DNA from: Candidatus Competibacteraceae bacterium
GTDB lineage: Bacteria; Pseudomonadota; Gammaproteobacteria; Competibacterales; Competibacteraceae
NCBI GenBank assembly: GCA_003527885.1
Contig: DPWB01000193.1
Coordinates: forward strand, 690-6,793
DNA: 6,104 nt
Direction of reading: 5' to 3'
Numbering within the stretch: position 1 is the stretch's first letter; the number at the start of each line of letters is the position of its first letter. The translations under genes were made by a program, and so were the position numbers. Positions 1 to 6,056 of this stretch are shown piece after piece. A model generated the notes under the pieces. It was not told where the DNA came from and ran no database searches. It was given only the letters and a program-made list of their open reading frames with translations.

Positions 1-13
1 GTATAAGAGACAG
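1..13. other. Residual Tn5/Nextera mosaic-end adaptor at sequence end
   Basis: The first 13 bases, GTATAAGAGACAG, are identical to the last 13 bases of the 19-bp Tn5 mosaic end used in Nextera libraries (AGATGTGTATAAGAGACAG). The match sits exactly at base 1 and in the orientation expected for an adaptor reading into an insert. It is therefore best read as untrimmed adaptor at a contig end rather than genomic DNA. A genuine Tn5-type end is much less likely, because no transposon sequence accompanies it and only the inner part of the element is present. Confidence 0.87.
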
Positions 14-57
14 GCGGTATGCTGTCGGGCGACGGCGCGGGCTCTATCATCCGCCAT
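14..57 (-). CDS. 5' fragment of an unidentified gene downstream of mobA
   Basis: An ATG at 57-55 on the minus strand lies three bases after the mobA stop codon. It is preceded by a strong Shine-Dalgarno-like stretch, AGGGGGTGA, which overlaps the end of mobA. Fourteen codons can be read before the adaptor-like bases: MADDRARAVARQHT. This is too short to identify a family. The tight spacing indicates co-transcription and probable translational coupling with mobA. A role in molybdenum cofactor synthesis or in a molybdoenzyme system would fit the position, but nothing in the residues shows it. The reading frame runs on through the adaptor, so residues beyond 14 should not be trusted. Confidence 0.6.
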
Positions 58-60
58 GGT

Positions 61-693
61 TCACCCCCTTTCCAGCACGGTTGGATCCAACCCCGGCCAC
101 AGCGCTTCCAGCCGGGACAGCTCTTCGGGCGTATTCACGTTCTGGAACGACGCCGCCTCATCGGAAAATGACACGGCCACCGCACCTTGGCGGCGCAACC
201 AGCGACCGGCGTTGCGCTCGCCCGATGCCAGACAAACGCCGAGGTCGTCCCGCAATTCGACCGGCAGCAACGCAAATACCGGCTGCCACCCCCCCCCAAA
301 AACCACCACCGCAGCCGAGGCACGTTCGCGTTCCAGCGCCTCCTGCATCCGGCGGGCGTAATCCGGCGGCAAAAAAGGCGAATCACAGGGCGCGGTTAGC
401 AGATAAGGCGTTTCGACGATCCGCAGCGCCGCCAAGATGCCCGCCAACGGGCCTTGATACCGTTCGCGCGGCTCGTCCTCGACCACCCGGCAACCCAACC
501 GCCGGTAGTCTTCGAGATGACGGTTGGCGCTGATCAGCACTTCCGCCACTTGCGGTCGCAGGCCGCGCACGACATGCACGACGAGCGGCTCACCGGCCAG
601 CGCCAGCAACCCCTTATCGCGGCCTCCCATCCGTTCGGCGCGGCCGCCGGCCAAAACCAAGCCGGTCAAGAGTTTTGCCGCCGCGGAGGTCAC
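61..693 (-). CDS. mobA: Molybdenum cofactor guanylyltransferase MobA
   Basis: MobA transfers GMP from Mg-GTP to molybdopterin-bound molybdenum, giving the guanine dinucleotide cofactor used by enzymes such as formate dehydrogenases and nitrate reductases; it is cytoplasmic. The 210-residue product is normal for the family. Visible signatures are the nucleotide-binding loop LAGGRAERMGGRDKGL (14-29), ISANR (54-58), EDE followed by GPLAGILAAL (72-90), the metal-site motif APCDSPFLP (101-109, with D104), QPVFALLP (137-144), GERNAGRWL (158-166) and NVNTPEEL (185-192). The start is GTG at 693, supported by AAGGA five bases upstream (703-699). The next gene starts three bases after the stop. A T5G9 tract codes for residues 131-135 with the frame intact. 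It may be transcribed together with pat, since no terminator is apparent in the 195-nt gap, but an independent promoter cannot be excluded. Confidence 0.95.
   Translation of the reverse strand: MTSAAAKLLTGLVLAGGRAERMGGRDKGLLALAGEPLVVHVVRGLRPQVAEVLISANRHLEDYRRLGCRVVEDEPRERYQGPLAGILAALRIVETPYLLTAPCDSPFLPPDYARRMQEALERERASAAVVVFGGGWQPVFALLPVELRDDLGVCLASGERNAGRWLRRQGAVAVSFSDEAASFQNVNTPEELSRLEALWPGLDPTVLERG
289..302 (-). repeat. T5G9 homopolymer tract inside mobA
   Basis: On the coding (minus) strand five T are followed directly by nine G. The G run forms exactly three glycine codons, G133-G135, between the F132 codon and W136 of MobA. The downstream QPVFALLP motif stays in frame, so the length as given yields an intact protein. 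Runs of this length are prone to polymerase slippage and to base-calling error. A change of one base would frameshift the last third of MobA, including NVNTPEEL. Confidence 0.8.
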
Positions 694-731
694 GGCGTTC
701 CTTCAGCGACCCAGGCGTCAAACGCAGCCAT
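690..731 (-). CDS. Possible 13-codon leader ORF overlapping the mobA start
   Basis: An ATG at 731-729 on the minus strand is preceded by AGGAG eight bases upstream and opens a short frame encoding MAAFDAWVAEGTP. Its TGA stop (692-690) overlaps the mobA GTG start in a GTGA arrangement typical of translational coupling. The frame is open for about 20 codons further upstream without a better start. The product resembles no leader peptide I recognise. The overlap carries little weight alone, since it only requires that the second mobA codon begins with A, and mobA has its own Shine-Dalgarno inside this ORF. The rest of the pat-mobA gap, up to 888, shows no convincing terminator and no good sigma-70 promoter. 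Confidence 0.22.
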   Translation of the reverse strand: MAAFDAWVAEGTP

Positions 732-888
732 CCACAGGACTCCTGAAGTTGAAGTTAGCACAGCGGCCGAAACGGCGGGACCATCTCGCGCCGGCTACCG
801 CTATGAGGGTTTTATCCCGCAAAAGTTTCTCACTAGGCTCAAATGCCTTACATGCTTACGGCAATTCCGTCCTACCGGCATCCGTATT

Positions 889-3582
889 TCACACCAAAGG
901 CAAACTCACATGGATGATCCCCGGATCGTCCGGAGAGGTTTGGAACTTGAAGTTCAGCGCGCGGTTGAGCCTGAGCATGGCTTCGTTCTCGCGCAGCACT
1001 TCGCCGTACAGCTCCTTGATCCCCATTTTTTTAGCATAATCGATGATATAGCGCATCAGCATCGGCCCCAAGCCCATTCCGACCATGGCGCGATCGACGA
1101 GGATGGCGTATTCAGCCTTTTCCAGGTTCGGGTCCGCATTGCAGCGCACCGCGCCCCAAATCTTGCCTTTACCCGGCCGGCTGTTGGGTTCGGTGACAAC
1201 AAAAGCCATTTCCCGCTCGTAGTCGAGCTGGGTCAACCGCGCCGCCATCTCGTGCGGCAACTCGCGGATCGGCTGAAAAAAACGCATCCGAACATCTTCG
1301 GCGGGCATACGTTTGACCAAACCCTGTAACTCTGGCTCGTCTTCGGGCAAGATCGGCCGAATCAGAAAAGAGCGACCGTCGGGCAGGGCGTAAACCCGTT
1401 CCAACTGCTTCGGATACGGCGAAATCGCCAGCCGTTGCATCGCCGGTGGCGCTGACGGTTCGATCAGAATGTTGGCGTCCAGCGTCAGCACGCCGCGGGC
1501 ATCGGCCCAGATCGGGTTGATGTCCATTTCGACGACTTGCGCCAGATCGATCACCATTTGCGAGACCTTGATCAAAGTCAGCGCCACGGCGTTCATGTCG
1601 ACCGGCCGCCCGCGGTTGGTGCTGAGGCGGTGATACAAGCGGGTCCGGGACATCAGATCGCGCGCCAGGTGCATGTTCAGCGGCGGTAAGGCGTAGGCGA
1701 TATCATCGATCACGCCGGCTTCGGTGCCACCGTGGCCGAAGAAGATGACGGGTCCGAAACGGCGGCCGGTGCGGACCCCGACCATCAGCTCGTAGACGCC
1801 GTGCCGGGACTGCATCGGTTGCACCGCAAAGCCATCGATCACCGCCTCGGGCGCCAGATCCCGTACCCGTTTCAGCATCTCGGTGGCGGCCAACAGCACT
1901 TCGAGTGGGTTTTTGAGATTGAAGGCCACGCCGCCGACATCGGATTTGTGCACGATATCGGGCGAGAGAATTTTGAGCGCCACCGGCCCGTCGATCTCCG
2001 CGACGAGGTCGGTGGCCGCCTCGGGCGTGGAGGCGAAATGCAGCGCCGCGACCGGAATTTCGTAAGCGCTCAGGATCTGAGCGGTTTCATAGGCGTTCAA
2101 GCGATGGCGGCCGGCGGTCAAGGCGATTTGGATGATGCGGCGCGCGGTTTCGGTATCGGGGGTGAATTCCTCGGGGATCGAGGGCGGTGTTTCCATCAGC
2201 AATTCCTGGTTGTGCCGGTGTTCGGCCAAGCGCAGGAACGCCTCCACCGCCTCGCCGGGCGCCTCGTAGCTGGGCAGATGCACCCCCTTGAACAGACTGC
2301 GCGCCGGCTCGGCAATCGATTCCCCCACCCAGCAGGCCATGACCAAACGCCGGCTTTTGGCGCGCTCGATCACCGCCTTGGCATTCTGTAGCGACCGTTC
2401 GTCCGAGGTCGGCGCATGGATCACCAAGACGCCATCGATTCCCGGTTCTCGCAGCAACACATCCAGCGCCTTGCCGTATTGTTCGGGGCTGGCCAAGTCG
2501 CCCAGATCGACCGGGTTCTCGATGGGATAACCGGGCCGACAATCCTCCGCCAGCCGCGTCCGCGTAGCCTCGCCGAGTTCGGCCAGACGGCCGCCGTGCC
2601 GCAGCAGGCTGTCGCTGGTCAGCAGCGCCAGACTGTAGCTGTTGCTGAGGATGGCCAGCCGGTTGTTGTAGACCGGCTTGGCGGTGGCCAGCGTCTCGGC
2701 GGCGCCAAACAGTTGTTCGATATTGTTGACCCGCAAAATGCCGGCGCGCTGGAACACGGCGTCATACACGGCGTCTTCCAGCGAACCGGCCCGAAAATCG
2801 CGGGGCTTGAGCACGATGACCGGCTTGACGCGCGCGGCGGCGCGGGCGGCCGACACGAATTTTCGGCGGTTGCGGGTATATTCCATGTAGATCAAAATGG
2901 CCCGCGTGTTGTTGTCCCGCAGCAGATAATCGAGCAGATCGCCAAGATCCACATCCCAGCGCATCCCGAGGGAGATCGCGTGGGAGAAACCGATGTTCCG
3001 ACTGGCGGCCCAGTCGATCACACTGCGCATGATCGCCGTCGATTGACACAGCAGCGCGAGCCCGCCCGCCAACGGGCGGGTGGGGTTGAGGCTGGCATTG
3101 ACGCTGGCCGACGGTACCGCGTAACCGAGGTGATCCGGCCCGATGACGCGCAGCAAGTGGGGTTTGGCGGCTTCCAGAATCTTTTGCTTCAAGATGTCGC
3201 TTCCGCCTGGATAGTAGCCCGGCGTTTCCGGGTCAAGCCGCGCCGCCTGGACATCGTGATGGGTGTGCAGGGCTTCCCGCGTCAGCAGCAACACGGCCTT
3301 GGTTCCGCGCTGGCCCAATTCGCCGATCAAGCCCGGCGCTTCCGCCAGCGGCGTGGTCAAAATAGCCAGTTCCGGCACGACCGGCAGGCTGGCGATATCC
3401 TTGTAGGCCAGCACGCCGGACACCGATTGACGATCGGGGTTCACCGGCATCACCGGACCCTTGAAACCGCCCTCGATCAGGTTGAATTGCACGGCGGCAT
3501 CGAAACTACCCGCTTGCTGGCTGCGGCCGACGACCGCGATGGAGCGGGGCTTGAACAAATATTCAAGATTACGGATGGTCAT
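889..3582 (-). CDS. pat: Pat-type protein lysine acetyltransferase (acyl-CoA synthetase-like/GNAT fusion)
   Basis: The 897-residue protein has the Pat (PatZ/YfiQ) architecture. It comprises a CoA-binding Rossmann domain (about 7-135, with KPRSIAVVG), succinyl-CoA ligase-like middle domains (about 150-460, with the degenerate LLCQSTAIM), an ATP-grasp domain (about 480-710, with LKILSPDIVHKSDVGG at 536-551) and a C-terminal GNAT domain (about 733-895). In the GNAT part, ARLTQLDYEREMA and AEYAILVD are Pat-like; E824 is the likely equivalent of the catalytic glutamate. The acetyl-CoA loop reads VGMGLG (834-839), with V where many GNATs have Q or R. The SHTG phospho-histidine segment of true ADP-forming synthetases is missing: KPRDFRAGSLEDAVYDAVF runs straight through. 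The family acetylates a lysine of AMP-forming acyl-CoA synthetases, and acs is transcribed divergently next door. The ATG at 3582 is chosen because MTIRNLEYLFKPRSIAVVG matches Pat N-termini; an in-frame GTG at 3690 would add 36 unrelated residues. The Shine-Dalgarno is weak. Confidence 0.88.
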   Translation of the reverse strand: MTIRNLEYLFKPRSIAVVGRSQQAGSFDAAVQFNLIEGGFKGPVMPVNPDRQSVSGVLAYKDIASLPVVPELAILTTPLAEAPGLIGELGQRGTKAVLLLTREALHTHHDVQAARLDPETPGYYPGGSDILKQKILEAAKPHLLRVIGPDHLGYAVPSASVNASLNPTRPLAGGLALLCQSTAIMRSVIDWAASRNIGFSHAISLGMRWDVDLGDLLDYLLRDNNTRAILIYMEYTRNRRKFVSAARAAARVKPVIVLKPRDFRAGSLEDAVYDAVFQRAGILRVNNIEQLFGAAETLATAKPVYNNRLAILSNSYSLALLTSDSLLRHGGRLAELGEATRTRLAEDCRPGYPIENPVDLGDLASPEQYGKALDVLLREPGIDGVLVIHAPTSDERSLQNAKAVIERAKSRRLVMACWVGESIAEPARSLFKGVHLPSYEAPGEAVEAFLRLAEHRHNQELLMETPPSIPEEFTPDTETARRIIQIALTAGRHRLNAYETAQILSAYEIPVAALHFASTPEAATDLVAEIDGPVALKILSPDIVHKSDVGGVAFNLKNPLEVLLAATEMLKRVRDLAPEAVIDGFAVQPMQSRHGVYELMVGVRTGRRFGPVIFFGHGGTEAGVIDDIAYALPPLNMHLARDLMSRTRLYHRLSTNRGRPVDMNAVALTLIKVSQMVIDLAQVVEMDINPIWADARGVLTLDANILIEPSAPPAMQRLAISPYPKQLERVYALPDGRSFLIRPILPEDEPELQGLVKRMPAEDVRMRFFQPIRELPHEMAARLTQLDYEREMAFVVTEPNSRPGKGKIWGAVRCNADPNLEKAEYAILVDRAMVGMGLGPMLMRYIIDYAKKMGIKELYGEVLRENEAMLRLNRALNFKFQTSPDDPGIIHVSLPLV

Positions 3583-3629
3583 GGGGACGTCTCGGCGCTG
3601 GTCATCGCTAAAGCGGGTCGGAAAATCGG

Positions 3630-3645
3630 ATCGGGCCCGATTATG
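3630..3645 (-). promoter_or_regulatory. Candidate pat promoter -10 with overlapping palindromic operator
   Basis: On the minus strand CATAAT (3645-3640) matches the sigma-70 -10 consensus at five of six bases. No good -35 lies at the usual distance. The perfect 12-bp palindrome ATCGGGCCCGAT (3630-3641) overlaps its downstream edge, where transcription would start about 50 nt before the pat ATG. Such a placement suits a repressor site, but the binding protein is unknown and a 12-bp palindrome could occur by chance in GC-rich DNA. Confidence 0.35.
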
Positions 3646-3689
3646 GTAACGCGATTCGGACAGTAACGGGTTGAGCTTGCTAATGCCCA

Positions 3690-3754
3690 CGCTGTTTTTA
3701 TGATTTTTCTATACTATTTTGACCGTTTTCCTTTCATTCGATACTGGAGCCAGC
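3690..3754 (+). promoter_or_regulatory. AT-rich acs leader with candidate -10 and Shine-Dalgarno
   Basis: The stretch from about 3692 to 3735 is sharply AT-rich compared with the genes on both sides, as expected for a promoter between divergent genes. TATACT (3710-3715) is a good -10 candidate for acs, giving a leader of roughly 33 nt, although no matching -35 is visible 16-18 bases upstream. GGAG (3746-3749) lies five bases before the ATG at 3755 and fixes the acs start. On the minus strand the same A-rich segment could act as upstream promoter DNA for pat. Confidence 0.4.
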
Positions 3755-5518
3755 ATGGTCGGGACGACGATTGGCACATTGATAGAACCGGGCGAAGCCA
3801 AGCCACAACTGGCCGATTATGCGACGGCGCGCGCCGATTTTTCCTGGGCGGCGGCGCGCGCCGAACTGGCCGGTTTGCCCGACGGCGGTTTGAATATCGC
3901 CTGGGAGGCGGTGGATCGCCAGGTCCAGGCGGGACGAGGCGATGCGACCGCGTTGGTTTGGCTGGGCAAAGCCGGCGAACGGCAAACCATCAGTTACGCC
4001 GAACTCGGCCGCCTGAGCAATCGCTTCGCCAATCTCCTGGACCGGCTGGGCGTCGGCAAAGGCGACCGGGTCTGCGTGCTGGCCGGACGCATTCCAGAGC
4101 TTTTCGTCACCGCCCTGGGCGCCTTGAAGGCCGGCGCGGTGTTCTGCCCGCTGTTTTCCGCGTTTGGCCCGGACCCGCTCCGGGTGCGTTTGCGCAAAAG
4201 CCAGGCGCGGGTGTTGGTGACTACCGCGACATTGTACGAGCGCAAGGTGCGGGCGCTGCGCGGCGACTTGCCCGCGCTGGAGCGGGTATTGCTGACCGAC
4301 GGGATCGGAAACGAAGCCGGGACGGACCCGCTTCAGGCGTTGTTGGCGGCGGAGACGGACCAGCGTCGCCCGCCCCACACCTTGCCGGAGGATATGGCGC
4401 TGCTGCACTTCACCAGCGGGACGACCGGCACGCCTAAAGGCGCGATCCACGTCCACGAGGCCGTCGTCGCCCACCGCTTGACCGGTCGGCTGGTGCTCGA
4501 TCTGCGTCCCGGCGATATCTACTGGTGTACCGCCGATCCGGGCTGGGTCACCGGGGTTTCTTACGGCATCATCGCGCCGCTGGCCAACGGCGCGACGCTG
4601 GTGGTGGATGAGGCGGAATTCGACGCCCGCCGCTGGTACGGCATTCTGGAACGGGAACGGGTCAACGTCTGGTATACCGCCCCGACCGCCATCCGCATGT
4701 TGATGAAAGCCGGCGTCGAAGCCGTGCGGGGACATGATCTCAGCGCGCTCCGGTTCGCGGCCAGCGTCGGCGAACCACTGAACCCCGAAGGGGTGCGCTG
4801 GGGACAGGAGGTTTTGGGCCAACCGTTTCACGATACCTGGTGGCAGACGGAAACCGGTGCCATCATGATCGCCAACTATCGCGGTCAGGACGTGCGGCCT
4901 GGTTCTATGGGCCTACCGCTGCCGGGCATCGAAGCGGCCATCGTCCGGCGGCGCCCCGCTGGCGGCGTGGACCGGTTGGGACCGGGAGAGGAAGGCGAAC
5001 TGGCGCTGCGGGCCGGCTGGCCTTCGCTGTTTCGCGGTTACTTGAACGACGAAGCACGCTATCGGGTCTGTTTCGCGGAGGGCTGGTATCTGAGCGGCGA
5101 TTTGGCGACCCAAGATGCCGGTGGCTACTTCTGGTTCCTCGGCCGATCCGATGATGTGATCAAAACCGCCGGGCACCTGATCGGTCCCTTTGAGGTGGAA
5201 AGCGCCTTGCTGGAGCACCCGGCGGTCGCCGAAGCCGGCATGATCGGCAAACCGGATTCGGTGGCCGGTGAAATCGTCAAAGCGTTCGTGGCGCTCAAAC
5301 CCGGCTTTAACCCTGACGATGCGTTGCGCAAGGAACTGATCGGTTTCGCCCGCACCCGATTGGGGCCGGCGGTGGCCCCGCGCGAACTGGAATTCATGGC
5401 CGATCTGCCCAAAACCCGCAGCGGCAAGATCATGCGCCGGCTGTTGCGCGCTCGGGAACTGGGTTTGCCCGAAGGCGATCTATCGACTCTGGAAAGCGGA
5501 GGGGCGGAGGAAAATTGA
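3755..5518 (+). CDS. acs: AMP-forming acetate--CoA ligase (acetyl-CoA synthetase)
   Basis: This ANL-superfamily enzyme converts acetate, ATP and CoA to acetyl-CoA, AMP and PPi through acetyl-AMP in the cytoplasm. The 587 residues carry the phosphate-binding loop [10 protein letters not shown] (220-229), [11 protein letters not shown] (307-317), [10 protein letters not shown] (360-369), YLSGDL (445-450), the hinge motif [12 protein letters not shown] (463-474, D466) and [11 protein letters not shown] (552-562). W363 occupies the position where acetate-specific enzymes have a tryptophan closing the acyl pocket, while longer-chain enzymes usually have glycine; this favours acetate. K558 in PX4GK is the catalytic lysine for adenylation and the known target of Pat-type acetyltransferases, one of which is encoded divergently. 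The protein is shorter than the roughly 650-residue Acs of enterics and nearer the Bacillus AcsA size. The ATG at 3755 is chosen for its GGAG; an upstream in-frame TTG at 3719 is unsupported. Propionate use cannot be excluded. Confidence 0.92.
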   Translation: MVGTTIGTLIEPGEAKPQLADYATARADFSWAAARAELAGLPDGGLNIAWEAVDRQVQAGRGDATALVWLGKAGERQTISYAELGRLSNRFANLLDRLGVGKGDRVCVLAGRIPELFVTALGALKAGAVFCPLFSAFGPDPLRVRLRKSQARVLVTTATLYERKVRALRGDLPALERVLLTDGIGNEAGTDPLQALLAAETDQRRPPHTLPEDMALLHFTSGTTGTPKGAIHVHEAVVAHRLTGRLVLDLRPGDIYWCTADPGWVTGVSYGIIAPLANGATLVVDEAEFDARRWYGILERERVNVWYTAPTAIRMLMKAGVEAVRGHDLSALRFAASVGEPLNPEGVRWGQEVLGQPFHDTWWQTETGAIMIANYRGQDVRPGSMGLPLPGIEAAIVRRRPAGGVDRLGPGEEGELALRAGWPSLFRGYLNDEARYRVCFAEGWYLSGDLATQDAGGYFWFLGRSDDVIKTAGHLIGPFEVESALLEHPAVAEAGMIGKPDSVAGEIVKAFVALKPGFNPDDALRKELIGFARTRLGPAVAPRELEFMADLPKTRSGKIMRRLLRARELGLPEGDLSTLESGGAEEN

Positions 5519-5622
5519 AGATAAGACCACGATTTTAGAAATATCGGCAAGACTATTGCATATCATTACAGCAGAAATCTCAAGGAATTGCAGCTGGCCC
5601 GACTTGCTTTTCCAAGGTGGAA

Positions 5623-5721
5623 ATGCCAGAATATGTTGCGATGCAACATACAGAAGATATTATAAATTCAAGATTTGAGCTTACTGCTAACCGCTTTCAG
5701 CAACAAGGAAATGAGCAATGA
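5623..5721 (+). CDS. Possible 32-residue small protein overlapping the ACP start
   Basis: Within the AT-rich acs-ACP gap a frame is open for about 61 codons (5539-5721). Its first ATG is at 5623, preceded by AAGG five bases upstream in AAGGTGG. The predicted product starts MPEYVAMQHTEDIINSRF and ends NRFQQQGNEQ; it is polar, has no membrane segment or signal peptide, and resembles no family I know. Its TGA overlaps the ACP ATG (ATGA), which would couple the two genes. Against it, the candidate ACP promoter and palindrome (5632-5663) lie inside this ORF, so both readings are unlikely to hold for the same transcript. Chance openness in an AT-rich stretch is possible. Upstream of 5539 I see no further coding signal, and no terminator after acs. 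Confidence 0.33.
   Translation: MPEYVAMQHTEDIINSRFELTANRFQQQGNEQ
5632..5663 (+). promoter_or_regulatory. Candidate ACP promoter with a 19-bp palindrome over the -35
   Basis: TTGCGA (5636-5641) and TATTAT (5658-5663), separated by 16 bases, form a plausible sigma-70 promoter that would start transcription about 48 nt before the ACP start codon. The -35 is embedded in a perfect inverted repeat with 8-bp arms, TATGTTGC (5632-5639) and GCAACATA (5643-5650), around the spacer GAT. A symmetric site covering the -35 is a classic repressor position. No T run follows, so it is not a terminator. The regulator is unknown. Confidence 0.42.
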
Positions 5722-5981
5722 ACGCCAAAAGCCAAGAGCCGATCCGCGAAACGATCTTTCGCGTGCTCAGCGATGTCATCCCGAATGCCGATACCAAGGC
5801 GATCAAGCCTGACATCAGTTTTCACGACCAACTCGAACTGGACTCCATCGACTTCCTGCGACTGATGATGGGTCTGGAAAAAGAGTTGAATGTGACCATT
5901 TTCGATTTTGATTATCCGAAACTGTCCACCCTGAAAGGGTGTGAAAATTACCTGAGCGAGCGTAAGGCAGCCACGGTGTGA
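5718..5981 (+). CDS. Free-standing acyl carrier protein
   Basis: The 87-residue acidic protein has the acyl carrier fold signature. DSIDFLRLM (42-50) contains the serine (S43) that receives 4'-phosphopantetheine, at the start of the second helix, and a C-terminal helix follows around TLKGCENYL (71-79). It would carry acyl groups as thioesters in the cytoplasm. The motif DSID and the distal DYPKLSTL differ from the housekeeping fatty-acid AcpP, which usually reads DSLD, so this is likely a specialised ACP. The start is ATG at 5718 with AAGGA eight bases upstream (5705-5709). It follows acs on the same strand after 199 nt. Whether Acs loads it, or whether its partners lie outside the window, cannot be seen. 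No phosphopantetheinyl transferase or condensing enzyme is present here. Confidence 0.87.
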   Translation: MNAKSQEPIRETIFRVLSDVIPNADTKAIKPDISFHDQLELDSIDFLRLMMGLEKELNVTIFDFDYPKLSTLKGCENYLSERKAATV

Positions 5982-6056
5982 CCGCATAGGACGCCACAAC
6001 TCCGACGCGATGGCGCGGCACTTAGCACCGCCGGGTCGGGTGGCCCCTAAAAACAA

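Noticed and set aside
850..875. Short inverted sequence ACGG/CCGT after the pat stop as a terminator
   Set aside because: The stem is only four base pairs and no T run follows on either strand.
454..1329. Plus-strand open frame of 291 codons across the mobA start and the pat end
   Set aside because: It is antisense to the ends of two well-supported genes, reads as a low-complexity H/R/Q-rich product without motifs, and crosses a gene boundary, as expected for a shadow frame in GC-rich DNA.
3579..3605. Eight-codon ORF (MTSAETSP) whose stop overlaps the pat ATG
   Set aside because: No Shine-Dalgarno precedes it, it is very short, and the ATGA overlap only requires that the second codon of pat begins with A, which is common.
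2416..3666. Plus-strand open frame of 416 codons opposite pat
   Set aside because: It lies antisense to the CoA-binding and middle domains of Pat, has no recognisable domain, and its G/R/Q/D-rich composition mirrors the codons of the other strand.
3719..3745. TTGACC with GATACT as an acs promoter
   Set aside because: The spacer is only 15 bases, and the transcription start would fall near 3752, downstream of the GGAG that supports the acs ATG. The TATACT at 3710 is more consistent.
3719..3754. Upstream TTG start adding 12 residues to Acs
   Set aside because: No Shine-Dalgarno precedes the TTG, whereas the ATG at 3755 has GGAG at a good distance.
3734..4831. Minus-strand open frame of 365 codons opposite acs
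   Set aside because: It mirrors acs, which carries every core ANL motif on the plus strand. The antisense product has no motifs and shows shadow-frame composition.
5594..5608. Sigma-54-like promoter (CTGGCCCGACTTGCT) before the ACP gene
   Set aside because: The GG and GC elements are separated by eight bases, and sigma-54 promoters require ten. The resemblance is therefore superficial.
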